Below, one piece after another: positions 26,706 to 35,900 of a stretch of DNA of 64,000 bases. The position numbers and the translations under genes are program-made. Each line of letters starts with the position of its first letter. Position 1 is the stretch's first letter. The notes under the pieces were generated by a model. The model made no database searches. It was not told the DNA's origin and worked only from the letters and a program-made list of their open reading frames with translations. The stretch comes from Aquipseudomonas ullengensis (GTDB lineage: Bacteria; Pseudomonadota; Gammaproteobacteria; Pseudomonadales; Pseudomonadaceae): NCBI RefSeq assembly GCF_014174475.1, contig NZ_JACJUD010000002.1:360422-424421 (forward strand). The letters run 5' to 3'.

Positions 26706-27971
26706 TTACCAGATGGCCAGGGAGTAGCCGACGATCACGCGGTTCTCGTCTGCATCGCGGGCGAAACTGGAGCGGAAGCTGGCATTGCGTAGGCGCACGT
26801 AGAGGTCCTTGAGCGGGCCGCTCTGCACCACGTATTTGAGCTCGGTGTTGCGCTCCCACTCGGTGCCTTCTTCAGCGCTGCCGGTCACCTGGGCGTTGTC
26901 GCCCTTGATGTAGCGGGTCATGAAGCTCAGGCCCGGCAGGCCGAGGCCGGCGAAGTCGTAGTCGTAGCGGGCTTGCCAGGAGCGTTCTTCGGCATTGGCG
27001 AAGTCGTTGATCTGCACGAAGTTGACCAGGAACGGATCGCTGCCATCGATGTAGGCGAAGCCGGTATCGCCGGAGAGGTGCTGGTAGCCGAGGCCGACCT
27101 TGTGCCCGCTGTGGGCATAGGAGACCAGGCCATTCCACGCGCGGTTGTCGACTTCGCCGGCCTTGGCCGAGCCGCTGTCGTCGCTGATCGATACGCGCAG
27201 GTCAGCGCTCAGTGCGCCACCGCCCAGGGGCTGGCTGGCCAGCAGGCCGAGGAAGTGCTGGCGGTAGATGTCCTCGACATCGGCATAGTAGTAACGGCCG
27301 GTCAGGCCCTTGGCGAACGTGTAGTCGAAACCGGCCAGGTCCATGTGTTCGGCACTGATACCGCTGGTGAAGCGCTTGTTCTTGCTGTTGAGGAGCAGGT
27401 CCTCGGAGTTGGTCGAGGCGCGGTCGATCACCTTGTCCAGGCGTCCGCCGGTGAAGGCCAGGCCTTCCAGCTCGCTGGAGGTCAGCAAGCCACCCTCGAA
27501 CACCTGCGGCAGCAGACGGCTGTCGCTGGCCTTGACCACGGGCAGCTCGGGGATGTGCGAGCCATAGCGGAACTCGCTGGAAGACACTTTGACTTTCGCG
27601 GTCAGGCCCAGGCGGCCGAATTCGTCCGGGGTGCCGCCGTCGTCCTGTACGGGGAGCAGGTCGGTGCCGGTACGGCCGCCGCCGGAGTCGAGTTTGACGC
27701 CGAGCATGCCGAGGGCGTCGAGGCCGACGCCGACCGTGCCTTCGGTGTAACCGGACTGAATGTCGAGGAGGAAGCCCTGGCCCCATTCTTCGCGCTTGTT
27801 CTGTCCGGCATCTTCACGGAAGTCGCGGTTCAGGTAGATGTTGGTGGTGGTCAGGCTGGCGCTGCTGTCTTCGATGAAGGCGGCATGGCTGACCGGGGCA
27901 AGGCTGCAGGCGAGAAGGGTGAGGCTGAGGCGGACAGGCGGCAGGGCCTGCCGGGAGGCAGTGCGCATCAT
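26706..27971 (-). CDS. OprD-family outer-membrane porin (OpdH-like)
   Basis: Outer-membrane 18-strand channel of the OprD family, 421 residues with a signal peptide (ending SHA). The sequence has the alternating aromatic beta-strand pattern and ends in a terminal aromatic residue (SLAIW), as needed for barrel insertion. Position between tctC and the divergent tctDE genes suggests a tricarboxylate-selective channel like OpdH of P. aeruginosa. The first of two adjacent ATG codons (27971) follows GGAGACC and is used here. Confidence 0.91.
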   Translation of the reverse strand: MMRTASRQALPPVRLSLTLLACSLAPVSHAAFIEDSSASLTTTNIYLNRDFREDAGQNKREEWGQGFLLDIQSGYTEGTVGVGLDALGMLGVKLDSGGGRTGTDLLPVQDDGGTPDEFGRLGLTAKVKVSSSEFRYGSHIPELPVVKASDSRLLPQVFEGGLLTSSELEGLAFTGGRLDKVIDRASTNSEDLLLNSKNKRFTSGISAEHMDLAGFDYTFAKGLTGRYYYADVEDIYRQHFLGLLASQPLGGGALSADLRVSISDDSGSAKAGEVDNRAWNGLVSYAHSGHKVGLGYQHLSGDTGFAYIDGSDPFLVNFVQINDFANAEERSWQARYDYDFAGLGLPGLSFMTRYIKGDNAQVTGSAEEGTEWERNTELKYVVQSGPLKDLYVRLRNASFRSSFARDADENRVIVGYSLAIW

Positions 27972-28173
27972 GTGGTCTCCGATTGTTGTTTTTGTCACGC
28001 CGGAGCAACCACGCGGCCGGCGTTCTTTGGGTGGTTCTAGCCACCCTGGAGGGATGCTAGGGCGCCAAGCTTTCACCAGGCTTTCAGCTTGAAAGAAAGT
28101 CTTCAGGGCATTCGCGCAGGTGTTTGGGCCGTTACACTCGCCGTATAAGAACAAGTTTGTGGAGTGCCTAAAC
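27972..28173. promoter_or_regulatory. Divergent promoter region oprD/tct versus tctDE, with GCTTTCA direct repeats
   Basis: GCTTTCA occurs at 28069-28075 and 28080-28086, exactly 11 bp apart, and CTTTC...GAAAG forms an inverted pair across 28081-28095. One-turn-spaced direct repeats are the usual target form for OmpR/PhoB-type regulators, and TctD belongs to that family. The -10/-35 elements were not assigned. Confidence 0.5.
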
Positions 28174-28845
28174 GTGCGAATCCTGCTGGTCGAAGACCAT
28201 CTTCCCCTGGCCGAAAGCGTGGCTCAGGCCCTGCGTGGCGCAGGCCTGACGGTGGACGTGCTGCACGACGGCGTGGCTGCCGAGCACGCCCTGGCCAGCG
28301 AGGATTACAGCCTCGCGGTGCTCGACGTGGGGTTGCCGCGCCTGGATGGTTTCGAGGTGCTGGCGCGCACCCGTGCCCGCGGCAAGGTGCTGCCGGTGCT
28401 GATGCTGACTGCGCGCGGTGAGGTCAAGGATCGCGTGCACGGGCTCAACCTCGGCGCCGATGACTATCTGGCCAAGCCCTTCGAGTTGACCGAGCTGGAG
28501 GCGCGGGTCAAGGCGCTGCTGCGGCGCAGCGTGCTCGGTGGTGAAGCCCAGCAGCGCTGCGGGGCGCTGGTCTATGACCTGGGCACGCGGCGCTTCAGCC
28601 TGCACGAGCAGGTGCTCAGCCTGACCTCGCGCGAGCAGTCGGTACTGGAAGCGCTGATCGCCCGGCCTGGGCGGGTGATGAGCAAGGAGCAACTGGCCGA
28701 CCAGGTATTCGGCCTGGACGAGGAAGCCAGCGCCGACGCCATCGAGATCTACATCCATCGCCTGCGCAAGAAGCTCGAGGGCAATGCGGTGCGCATCGTC
28801 ACCTTCCGTGGTCTGGGCTATCTGCTGGAGGCGGTGAGTGACTGA
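28174..28845 (+). CDS. tctD: OmpR-family response regulator TctD
   Basis: Cytosolic regulator of tricarboxylate uptake. The receiver domain (residues 1 to about 115) has the acidic pair in LLVED, the phosphorylation site D51 in LDVGLPRLDGF and K in LAKPF. A winged-helix DNA-binding domain follows, ending VRIVTFRGLGYLLEA. GTG 28174 opens the canonical VRILLVED start, and GGAG lies about 10 bases upstream. The 3' end overlaps tctE by 8 bp. Confidence 0.93.
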   Translation: MRILLVEDHLPLAESVAQALRGAGLTVDVLHDGVAAEHALASEDYSLAVLDVGLPRLDGFEVLARTRARGKVLPVLMLTARGEVKDRVHGLNLGADDYLAKPFELTELEARVKALLRRSVLGGEAQQRCGALVYDLGTRRFSLHEQVLSLTSREQSVLEALIARPGRVMSKEQLADQVFGLDEEASADAIEIYIHRLRKKLEGNAVRIVTFRGLGYLLEAVSD

Positions 28846-30229
28846 ACAACGCGCTGGGAGCCTGCGTGGCCGGCTGCTGCGCCGGCTGGCCATCCTGCTG
28901 GCCATCCCGCTGCTGATCGGTAGCGTCAGCGCTTACTGGAACGGTCGCGCCGCCGCCGATGCGGCCTATGACCGAACCCTGCTGGCCTCGGCACGGGCTA
29001 TCGCCGATGGCCTGTATGCCGACGACGGCACCCTGCGCGCCGACGTGCCCTATGTGGCGCTGGATGTGTTCGCCTATGACAGCGAGGGGCGCATCTTCTA
29101 TCAGGTCAACGACCTGCAGGGGCGTCTGGTCTCCGGCTACGACCACCTGCCGCCGCCGCCACCCGGCACCCAGCGCACCGACGATTACCCGGCCCTGGCA
29201 CGCTTCTACGACGGCGAGTTCGATGGCGTGGGCGTGCGCGTGGTCAGCCTGCTGCAGCCAGTCAGCGAGCCGGACATCAACGGCATGGCGGAAATCCGCG
29301 TGGCCGAGACCGAGGGCGCGCGCGAGCGCATGGCCCGCAGCCTGTTGCTTGATACGTTGTGGCGCATGGGCCTGCTGGCGCTGATCACCCTGGCCCTGGT
29401 GTGGCTGGCGGTGAGCGCCGCGCTACGCCCGCTGGAGCGCCTGCGGGGCGCGGTGGAGGAGCGCGAGCCGGACGACCTGCGGCCTCTGCCGATGGTCGAA
29501 GCGCAGGATGAGCTGCGTCCGCTGGTGGCGGCGTTCAACCATTTCACTGAGCGCCTGCGCCAGCAGTTCGAGCGCCAAGCGCAGTTTATCGCCGATGCGT
29601 CCCACGAGCTGCGCACGCCGCTGGCGGCGCTCAAGGCGCGCATCGAGCTGGGCCTGCGTGAAACCGAACCGGCGCTGTGGCGCAGCACCCTGGAAAAAGC
29701 TGCGCAGAGTACGGACCGACTGACCCATCTGGCCAACCAGTTGCTCTCGCTGGCGCGCATCGAGCGCGGGGCGCGAGCGATTGCCGAGGGCGGAGCAGAA
29801 CGCGTCGACCTGGCTCAGTTGGCGCGTGAGCTGGGTATGGCCCTGGCGCCACTGGCCCATCAGCGTGGCATCAGCCTGGCGCTGGAGGCCGAGGAAGGTG
29901 TGTGCATCGACGGTGAGACGACGCTGCTCAACGAGCTGATCTACAACCTGGTGGATAACGCCATGACCCACACGCCAGGGGGCGGCAGCGTGATTCTGCG
30001 GGTGCTGCAGCCGGCCGTGCTGGAGGTGGAAGACGATGGGCCGGGCATTGCGCCGGAAGAGCGCGACAAGGTATTCGAGCGCTTCTACCGCAGCAATCCA
30101 CAGGTCGGCGGTGCCGGGTTGGGGCTGGCGATAGTCGGGGATATCTGCCGCGCGCACCTGGCGCAGATCAGCCTGCATGATGGGCGCAGTGGCGGGTTGC
30201 GGGTGCGGGTCAGTTTCCCAGCGGTCTAA
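28838..30229 (+). CDS. tctE: Sensor histidine kinase TctE
   Basis: Inner-membrane kinase partner of TctD, 463 residues. One membrane helix lies near residues 12-32, a periplasmic sensor domain follows, and a second helix is near residues 170-195. The dimerisation/H-box FIADASHELRTPL has the phosphorylated histidine at about residue 256. The N-box (LIYNLVDNAMTHTP), G1 (EDDGPGIAPEE) and G2 (GGAGLGLAIV) are intact. GTG 28838 overlaps the tctD stop. The 3' end overlaps the convergent binding-protein gene by 4 bp. Confidence 0.93.
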   Translation: MTEQRAGSLRGRLLRRLAILLAIPLLIGSVSAYWNGRAAADAAYDRTLLASARAIADGLYADDGTLRADVPYVALDVFAYDSEGRIFYQVNDLQGRLVSGYDHLPPPPPGTQRTDDYPALARFYDGEFDGVGVRVVSLLQPVSEPDINGMAEIRVAETEGARERMARSLLLDTLWRMGLLALITLALVWLAVSAALRPLERLRGAVEEREPDDLRPLPMVEAQDELRPLVAAFNHFTERLRQQFERQAQFIADASHELRTPLAALKARIELGLRETEPALWRSTLEKAAQSTDRLTHLANQLLSLARIERGARAIAEGGAERVDLAQLARELGMALAPLAHQRGISLALEAEEGVCIDGETTLLNELIYNLVDNAMTHTPGGGSVILRVLQPAVLEVEDDGPGIAPEERDKVFERFYRSNPQVGGAGLGLAIVGDICRAHLAQISLHDGRSGGLRVRVSFPAV

Positions 30230-30981
30230 GGCACCAGGCTCACGGGCTGTTGCACCTCCAGCAGGTACTTCGACACCCGGCCGCTGTCGCGCAGTTTCTG
30301 CAGGCCCAGGTTGAAGCGCTGCAGTAGCGCCTCGTTACCGGCGACCTTGCGCGATAGCAGCAGGTGCAGGCTATCGCTGTTCAGCGGCAGCGGATGGAAG
30401 CTCAGCTGGTGGCGTTCGGCAGAGCTGAACTTGCTGCGCAGCAGGTCGAAGGCCACCACCTTGTCCATCGGCAGTGCATCGAGTCGTCCCGCCAGCAGCA
30501 TGCGTATGGCCTGTTCCTCGTTGCTCAGGCGCTGCATGTGCACCTGGCCGTTCTTTTCCGCTTGCTGGAAGGCCGGGCCGTAGTTGTAATCGATGGCGCC
30601 ACCGATGCGCTTGTCGCGCAGGTCGCTGATCTGTTGCCAGTCGAGAGGGCGGTCCTTGCGGTGGAACAGGTAGTAGCTGGTGTCGACGACCGGGTCGCTG
30701 ATGAAGAAGCTCTGTTCGCGCTCGGGGCTGCGCCGCCACACGGCGGAGCCGGAGCTCTTGCCGTTCTCGGCAGTGCGCAAGGCGCGGGCCCAGGGGTAGA
30801 ACGTCCACTTCACCTGAATGCCTTCAATAGCGAAGGCTTCCTCGATGATGCGTGAAGCCACGCCGTGATGGGGCAGCTTTTCGCCCAGGTAGGGGCTCCA
30901 CTCGCCGTTGGTCAGGGTAATGGTCTCGGCCTGCAGGTTGCAGCCGAAAGCCAGGGCGCACAGCAGTAGCAGCATACGCAT
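30226..30981 (-). CDS. Periplasmic solute-binding protein, family 3-like
   Basis: Exported 251-residue protein with a cleavable signal peptide (ending LQAE). The pattern is that of the short ABC/sensor-type SBP_bac_3 proteins of Pseudomonas (ITLTNGEWSPYLGEKLPHHGVASRIIEEAF, YPWARALRTAENG, DYNYGPAF). No permease or ATPase genes are adjacent, so it may be an orphan receptor. It converges on tctE with a 4-bp overlap. The ligand is unknown. Confidence 0.83.
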   Translation of the reverse strand: MRMLLLLCALAFGCNLQAETITLTNGEWSPYLGEKLPHHGVASRIIEEAFAIEGIQVKWTFYPWARALRTAENGKSSGSAVWRRSPEREQSFFISDPVVDTSYYLFHRKDRPLDWQQISDLRDKRIGGAIDYNYGPAFQQAEKNGQVHMQRLSNEEQAIRMLLAGRLDALPMDKVVAFDLLRSKFSSAERHQLSFHPLPLNSDSLHLLLSRKVAGNEALLQRFNLGLQKLRDSGRVSKYLLEVQQPVSLVP

Positions 30982-31132
30982 CGGGTGCTTCCTTCCCCAG
31001 GTTGAACAGGCAAAGGCAGTTCCATCGGGCCTTTGCGGCGGTAAGGCTAAAGCCGCCGCCCCACAACTGCAGGCAGTTGCGGGGTTTGTTCATAGCGTAG
31101 AAGGGCTTGGCGAATACGTCTGCCGGGAGGTG

Positions 31133-31969
31133 TTACTGGAGCATGCTGGTGGCCGCTTCCATCGCGGCGGAGAGGTCTTCGTCGGCCTGCATGTCGACAT
31201 TGGGGTCGAGGCCGAGCTTGGCAAAGGCGGGGATTTTGCTCCAGTCGAGCTGGGTGTAGGGGTGCTCGCTGCCCAGGTAGCTCTGCAGTGTGGCGACCTG
31301 GACGATATCTACGTAATCGACCTTGGCCGAGTCGCGACTGAAGTTCAGGTGTTGGCCAGGAACCAAGGCGATCGGTTCGGGGAACTCCCAGGCGCGCAGG
31401 ATTTTTTCGCCGATGATCGGGTGAATCTTCTCGATCACGTGGTTGAGGCTGATGGAGTCCGCCAGCAGCTCGTTGTGCTCTTCGGCATAGGTAAGGATCG
31501 GTAGGATGCCGATCTGGTGAACTAGGCCGGCGAGAGTTGCCTGATCGGGCAGCAGGCGTGTGTAGTGTTTGCACAGAACGTGGCAGATACCGGCGATTTC
31601 GGTGCTTTTGTTCCACACTTCTCGCATTTTTCGATCAACCACGTCGGAAGTGGCCTGGAACATCTGTTCCATCGCCAGGCCGGTGGCCAGGTTGCAGGTG
31701 TAGTTGATGCCGAGGCGGCCGACGGCCATCTGCAGGTCGGTGATTTCCTTGTTGGTGCGCAGCAGCGGGCTGTTCACCACCTTGATGATGCGCGCGGTGA
31801 GGGCGGCATCGTTGCCGATCACCTTGCTCAGTGCCGGGATGCTGATATTCGGGTCTTCCGCGGCTTCGCGAACCCGCAGGGCCACCTCGGGAAGGGTCGG
31901 CAGCACCAGTTCATCGTTTTCGATGGCCTGGATCAGTTCCTGTTGGACTTTCTCGGCAAGCTTGCTCAT
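31133..31969 (-). CDS. HDOD-domain protein
   Basis: Predicted cytosolic signalling protein of 278 residues consisting mostly of one HDOD domain. The conserved segments are LPTLPEVALRVREAAEDP, NDAALTARIIKVVNSPLLR and LAGLVHQIGILPILTYAEEH. HDOD proteins resemble HD phosphodiesterases but lack metal ligands and act in signalling. ATG 31969 (MSKLAEK) is preferred over an in-frame ATG 17 codons upstream, which would add residues unlike the family. The gene stands alone. Confidence 0.88.
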   Translation of the reverse strand: MSKLAEKVQQELIQAIENDELVLPTLPEVALRVREAAEDPNISIPALSKVIGNDAALTARIIKVVNSPLLRTNKEITDLQMAVGRLGINYTCNLATGLAMEQMFQATSDVVDRKMREVWNKSTEIAGICHVLCKHYTRLLPDQATLAGLVHQIGILPILTYAEEHNELLADSISLNHVIEKIHPIIGEKILRAWEFPEPIALVPGQHLNFSRDSAKVDYVDIVQVATLQSYLGSEHPYTQLDWSKIPAFAKLGLDPNVDMQADEDLSAAMEAATSMLQ

Positions 31970-32210
31970 CTCGGCTCTCGGATCATTCGACCGCATCAGT
32001 TTAGGCGCTGGGGCGATCATTGTTCAGGGTCTGCCCGGGTTGTACCGCGTTTGTCCGGGCCCGTGCATCAGTTTTTTACTTGGAACTTGTGAGCGATCTC
32101 GCGGGCTAGAGCCTGGCCCGGCAGAAATGGCCGAGGGCATGTTGTAAGTGAGCGGCCGGAGGTCATTGCTGGCGGCGCGCGGCCGACTTCAGCTGATCGC
32201 CAGCCGGATC

Positions 32211-33152
32211 CTAGCGCTGGATCTCGCGGTCGGCATCCAGTGCATAAGGTAGGTCTAGCAGGCTCAGCGCGGCGCCATCGAGGCTGCCGAGGTGGAGGCG
32301 GCCATCATTCTTCGCATCTTCCTGGAGCACGGCGAGCAGCTCGATGCCTTGCTCGGCGTGGGCTGCCAGCACCACTTCACCGACGCTGGAACCATGCACC
32401 GGAGAAAACAGCTCGGCACCCGCAGCTGGCAAGTCACTGCCTGTCAGACTCAGGCGATAGAGACGCCGCTTGAGCTTGCCGAGGTACTGCATGCGCGCAA
32501 CGATTTCCTGGCCGGTGTAGCAGCCCTTCTTGAAACTCACCCCGCCCAGGGCCTGCAGGTTGATCATCTGCGGGATGAACAGCTCGCGGGTCGGCCCGAA
32601 GACTTGGCCGATGCCGGCGCGCACCTGGCCCAGCAACCAGGCGTTGAGCGGGGCCTCGGGCAGTGCGGCACCCAGTTGCTGGTGCAGGCGAGTGGTTTCA
32701 TTGGCGGGTGCCCACAGCTCGGCGCGACCGCCGGGCAGGCGCAGGGCGATCAGCCTCTCGGCGCGAACCACGGCATCGGCGTCCTGCGGCAGGTCGAGGC
32801 CAAGGCTGGCGAGGACGCTATCGCCCTGGCTCAGGCCGAAACGTACCCAGGCGCCGGACTCGTCGCTTAGGGTCGACTTGGAGAACACGGCGTATTTCTT
32901 CAGGTCGGCCAGTTGCGCGTCCAGCAGCTCGCTGGCCATGGCCAGCAGGTAGCCGTCGCCCTCGGGCAGGATGCGGAAGCTCGAGGTCATGCGGCCCTTG
33001 GGCGTGCAGCGTGCGCCCAGGCTGGTGCTGTGCTGGTCGAGGTAGTTGAGGTTGCAGGTGACCTGGCCCTGGAGGAACTTGGCGGCATCGGTGCCACGTA
33101 CGGCGAGCAGGGATTCGTGGGTCAGGGTGCAAAAAAAGGCGGAGTCGGCCAT
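32211..33152 (-). CDS. ygfZ: tRNA-modifying / Fe-S assembly protein YgfZ
   Basis: Folate-binding protein of 313 residues that supports some iron-sulfur enzymes. The family signature KGCYTGQE is at about residues 209-216 (FKKGCYTGQEIVARMQYLGKLKRRLY). The N-terminal FLQGQVTCNLN is also typical. It is divergent from sdhE, the usual Pseudomonas arrangement. Confidence 0.93.
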   Translation of the reverse strand: MADSAFFCTLTHESLLAVRGTDAAKFLQGQVTCNLNYLDQHSTSLGARCTPKGRMTSSFRILPEGDGYLLAMASELLDAQLADLKKYAVFSKSTLSDESGAWVRFGLSQGDSVLASLGLDLPQDADAVVRAERLIALRLPGGRAELWAPANETTRLHQQLGAALPEAPLNAWLLGQVRAGIGQVFGPTRELFIPQMINLQALGGVSFKKGCYTGQEIVARMQYLGKLKRRLYRLSLTGSDLPAAGAELFSPVHGSSVGEVVLAAHAEQGIELLAVLQEDAKNDGRLHLGSLDGAALSLLDLPYALDADREIQR

Positions 33153-33271
33153 TGGCGATCGCAGCTTGAGTAGTCCGGGGCGCCATCATAGAGCCGCGCT
33201 GCCGGCTTGTCAGCGGGTGCCGAGCGCGACTGTGCTCGCTATACTGCGCACCTTTCCACAGGAGCCGATGT

Positions 33272-33526
33272 ATGGCCGACTCTACTGAACTGAATCGACT
33301 CTTCTGGCACAGCCGCCGCGGCATGCTGGAGCTGGATGTATTGCTGGTGCCTTTCGTCAGGGAAGTTTACGCGACCCTTGATGCCGAGGATCAGGAGCGT
33401 TACCGCAAGCTGCTGGAATGCGAGGACCAGGACATGTTTGGCTGGTTCATGCAGCGCAATGAGCCGCAAGACCCGGATCTGCTGCGCATGGTTCGCATGA
33501 TTCTGGATCGTGTCCAGCCCAAGTAA
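33272..33526 (+). CDS. sdhE: FAD assembly factor SdhE
   Basis: Small 84-residue cytosolic protein that promotes covalent flavin attachment to succinate dehydrogenase. The motif RRGMLELD (RGxxE type) is at about residues 15-22. A five-helix pattern and full family length are present. Its end overlaps the YgfX-like gene by 17 bp. Confidence 0.92.
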   Translation: MADSTELNRLFWHSRRGMLELDVLLVPFVREVYATLDAEDQERYRKLLECEDQDMFGWFMQRNEPQDPDLLRMVRMILDRVQPK

Positions 33527-33962
33527 GCGCTTCGAATGCCACTGGCAGGCCTCGCGCCTGCTGTTGGTGGCATATCTGCTGGCCCAGTTCCTGGCGCTGG
33601 TTACCCTTCTTCTGATCGATATTCCTCTCTGGGCCCGCTGCCTGGCGGCTTTGTGCTGCCTCTTGCATGGGATGTGGGTGTTGCCGCGGCAGATTCTGCT
33701 GGGGCATCCGCAAGCCTTTACCGGCTTGCGGCGAGACGAGGAGGGGTGGCAGCTGTGGAGCCGGGCGCAGGGCTGGCAGGCGGTGCAATTACGCCCGGAC
33801 AGCCTGGCGCTGCCGTTGGCGGTGATCCTGCGCTTTCGCCTGGCGGGAGAGCGGCGGGTGCGCGGCCTGTGCATCCCGCGTGATGCCTTGGCGCGGGAGG
33901 TGCATCGGCGCCTGCGGGTGCGCCTGAAGTTCAGTCGGCGTAGGTGGGCGGCGCCAGAATAG
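33510..33962 (+). CDS. YgfX-like inner-membrane protein
   Basis: Two-helix membrane protein of 150 residues of the YgfX (CptA) group usually encoded next to sdhE. Two close hydrophobic segments occupy about residues 17-36 and 41-58 and are followed by a basic cytoplasmic C-terminal half. It starts with GTG 33510 inside the end of sdhE. The last 32 bp overlap the 3' end of convergent nadB. E. coli YgfX has been described as a toxin affecting cytoskeletal proteins; that role cannot be assumed here. Confidence 0.82.
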   Translation: MSSPSKRFECHWQASRLLLVAYLLAQFLALVTLLLIDIPLWARCLAALCCLLHGMWVLPRQILLGHPQAFTGLRRDEEGWQLWSRAQGWQAVQLRPDSLALPLAVILRFRLAGERRVRGLCIPRDALAREVHRRLRVRLKFSRRRWAAPE

Positions 33963-35547
33963 TGTCGCGGGCTTCCGGTAGCAGGTCCGGGTAATCCAGG
34001 GTGTAGTGCAGGCCGCGGCTTTCGTGGCGTTGCATGGCTGACTCGATCATCAGTTCGGCGACCTGGGCCAGGTTGCGCAGCTCGATCAGGTCACGGCTGA
34101 CCTTGTAGTTGCTGTAGAACTCGTCGATCTCGTCGAGCAGCAGGCGTACCCGATGCTGGGCGCGCTGCAGGCGCTTGTTGGTGCGCACGATGCCGACGTA
34201 GTCCCACATGAAGCGCCGCAGCTCGTCCCAGTTGTGCGCGATGATCACGTCCTCGTCCGAGTCGGTGACCTGGCTGGCGTCCCAGGTGGGCAGGCTGGCC
34301 GGCATCGGCACCTGATCCAGCTGGGCGACTATGTGTTCCACCGCCGAGCGGGCGTAGACGAAGCATTCCAGCAGCGAGTTGCTGGCCATGCGGTTGGCGC
34401 CATGCAGGCCGGTGAAGCTGGTTTCGCCGATGGCATATAGGCCAGGCACATCGGTGCAGCCTTGCTGGTCGACCACCACGCCGCCGCAGGTGTAGTGCGC
34501 CGCCGGTACCACCGGGATGGCCTGGCGGGTAATGTCGATGCCGAATTCCAGGCAGCGTTCGTAGACGGTTGGGAAGTGGCTCTTCACGAACTCGGGCGGC
34601 TGGTGGCTGATGTCCAGGTACACGCAGTCGACACCGAGGCGTTTCATCTCATGGTCGATGGCGCGGGCGACGATGTCGCGCGGGGCCAGTTCTTCGCGGG
34701 CGTCGAAGCGCGCCATGAAGCGTTCGCCATTGGGCAGTTTGAGGTGTGCGCCTTCCCCGCGCAGGGCTTCGGTGATAAGGAAACTCTTGGCCTGTGGGTG
34801 ATACAGGCAGGTCGGGTGGAACTGGTTGAACTCCAGGTTGCCGACCCGGCAGCCGGCACGCCAGGCCATGGCCACGCCATCGCCGCTGGCGCCGTCGGGG
34901 TTGCTGGTATAGAGGTAGACCTTGGCTGCGCCGCCGGTGGCGAGGATGACGAAGCGTGCGTGGTAGGTGTCGACTTCGCCGCTGTTGCGATTCAGCACAT
35001 AGGCGCCGAGGCAGCGCTGGCCGCTCAGGCCGAGCTTGCGCTCGGTGATCAGGTCGACCGCCACGCGCTGCTCCAGCAGCTCGACGTTGCTGCGCAGGCG
35101 GGTCTGCTGCAGCAAGGTGTTGAAGATCGCTGCGCCGGTAGCATCGGCGGCATGGATGATGCGGCGGTGGCTGTGGCCACCTTCGCGGGTCAGGTGGAAT
35201 TCAAAACCACCGTCCTCGCGGTCGTGCTCATCATCACGGGTAAAGGGCACGCCCTGTTCGATCAACCACTGAATGGCTTCTCGGCTGTGTTCGACGGTGA
35301 AGCGCACGGCATCTTCGCGGCACAGTCCGCCGCCAGCGTTGAGGGTGTCCTCGACATGCGACTGCACGGTGTCGGCATCGTCCAGTACGGCCGCGACGCC
35401 GCCCTGGGCCCAGTAGGTAGAGCCGTTGGCCAGGTCGCCCTTGCTCAGGACGGCAATGCGCAGGTGCTGCGGCAGCGTCAGGGCCAGGGTCAGGCCGGCA
35501 GCACCGCTGCCGATCACCAGAACGTCGTGCTGATAGTGTTGGCTCAT
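33931..35547 (-). CDS. nadB: L-aspartate oxidase
   Basis: FAD enzyme that oxidises L-aspartate to iminoaspartate, first step of de novo NAD synthesis. The 538-residue protein has the dinucleotide-binding motif [12 protein letters not shown] near the N-terminus. It has the flavin-linked segments [12 protein letters not shown] and [10 protein letters not shown], and [26 protein letters not shown] near the C-terminal FAD region. ATG 35547 (MSQHYQHD) is used. It is divergent from algU across a 353-bp regulatory gap. Confidence 0.95.
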   Translation of the reverse strand: MSQHYQHDVLVIGSGAAGLTLALTLPQHLRIAVLSKGDLANGSTYWAQGGVAAVLDDADTVQSHVEDTLNAGGGLCREDAVRFTVEHSREAIQWLIEQGVPFTRDDEHDREDGGFEFHLTREGGHSHRRIIHAADATGAAIFNTLLQQTRLRSNVELLEQRVAVDLITERKLGLSGQRCLGAYVLNRNSGEVDTYHARFVILATGGAAKVYLYTSNPDGASGDGVAMAWRAGCRVGNLEFNQFHPTCLYHPQAKSFLITEALRGEGAHLKLPNGERFMARFDAREELAPRDIVARAIDHEMKRLGVDCVYLDISHQPPEFVKSHFPTVYERCLEFGIDITRQAIPVVPAAHYTCGGVVVDQQGCTDVPGLYAIGETSFTGLHGANRMASNSLLECFVYARSAVEHIVAQLDQVPMPASLPTWDASQVTDSDEDVIIAHNWDELRRFMWDYVGIVRTNKRLQRAQHRVRLLLDEIDEFYSNYKVSRDLIELRNLAQVAELMIESAMQRHESRGLHYTLDYPDLLPEARDTILAPPTYAD

Positions 35548-35638
35548 TTCTACTAGGGTTCCCGCGAAAAGGCGCCGCCTAGTATATAGAGGGGGTGAGC
35601 GGCACAATAGCTCGCTTATGCCTGAGCATGCCGCTCGG

Positions 35639-35665
35639 GAACTTTCTTAGTCGCTCAGGTTCCAT
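35639..35665 (+). promoter_or_regulatory. Upstream AlgU-type promoter of algU (weaker match)
   Basis: GAACTT at 35639-35644, 16-base spacer, TCCAT at 35661-35665. The -35 is perfect for extracytoplasmic sigma factor AlgU/RpoE and the -10 matches TCTGA only partly. Confidence 0.6.
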
Positions 35666-35814
35666 TAGCCAACACCGATGGCTAAATGGCATTGATCGGT
35701 CGCAGCGCTGTGCGCGGTCGGCCACTAGAACGATTATTCAGCGGCAGGGTAGAAGCCTTGTTGCAGTGTTTGCTGCAGATGCCATGGCGGTGCAGGAAGC
35801 TTGTTTGGAGGGGA

Positions 35815-35841
35815 GAACTTTTGCGAAACCACCGAGTCTAT
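35815..35841 (+). promoter_or_regulatory. Proximal AlgU-dependent promoter of algU
   Basis: GAACTT at 35815-35820, 16-base spacer, TCTAT at 35837-35841. This is close to the GAACTT-N16-TCTGA consensus and implies autoregulation of the operon, with a leader of about 50 bases before ATG 35901. Confidence 0.82.
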
Positions 35842-35873
35842 CTTGGCAAGACGATTGACTGGCCGGCGCGGGG

Positions 35874-35895
35874 CTCCTCCGAATACCAGGAGGAG
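35874..35895 (+). promoter_or_regulatory. Hairpin sequestering the algU ribosome-binding site
   Basis: CTCCTCC (35874-35880) is perfectly complementary to GGAGGAG (35889-35895), the Shine-Dalgarno sequence 5 bases before ATG 35901. The loop is 8 bases. Formation would block ribosome binding, so it may tune or thermally control AlgU translation. Inference from sequence only. Confidence 0.55.
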
Positions 35896-35900
35896 TTTTG

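Larger units (their letters stand above)
35548..35900. promoter_or_regulatory. nadB-algU intergenic region
   Basis: The 353-bp gap carries two AlgU-type promoters reading toward algU (35639-35665 and 35815-35841) and the algU leader hairpin. No additional gene is supported. Promoters for nadB must lie near its left end but were not resolved. Confidence 0.7.
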
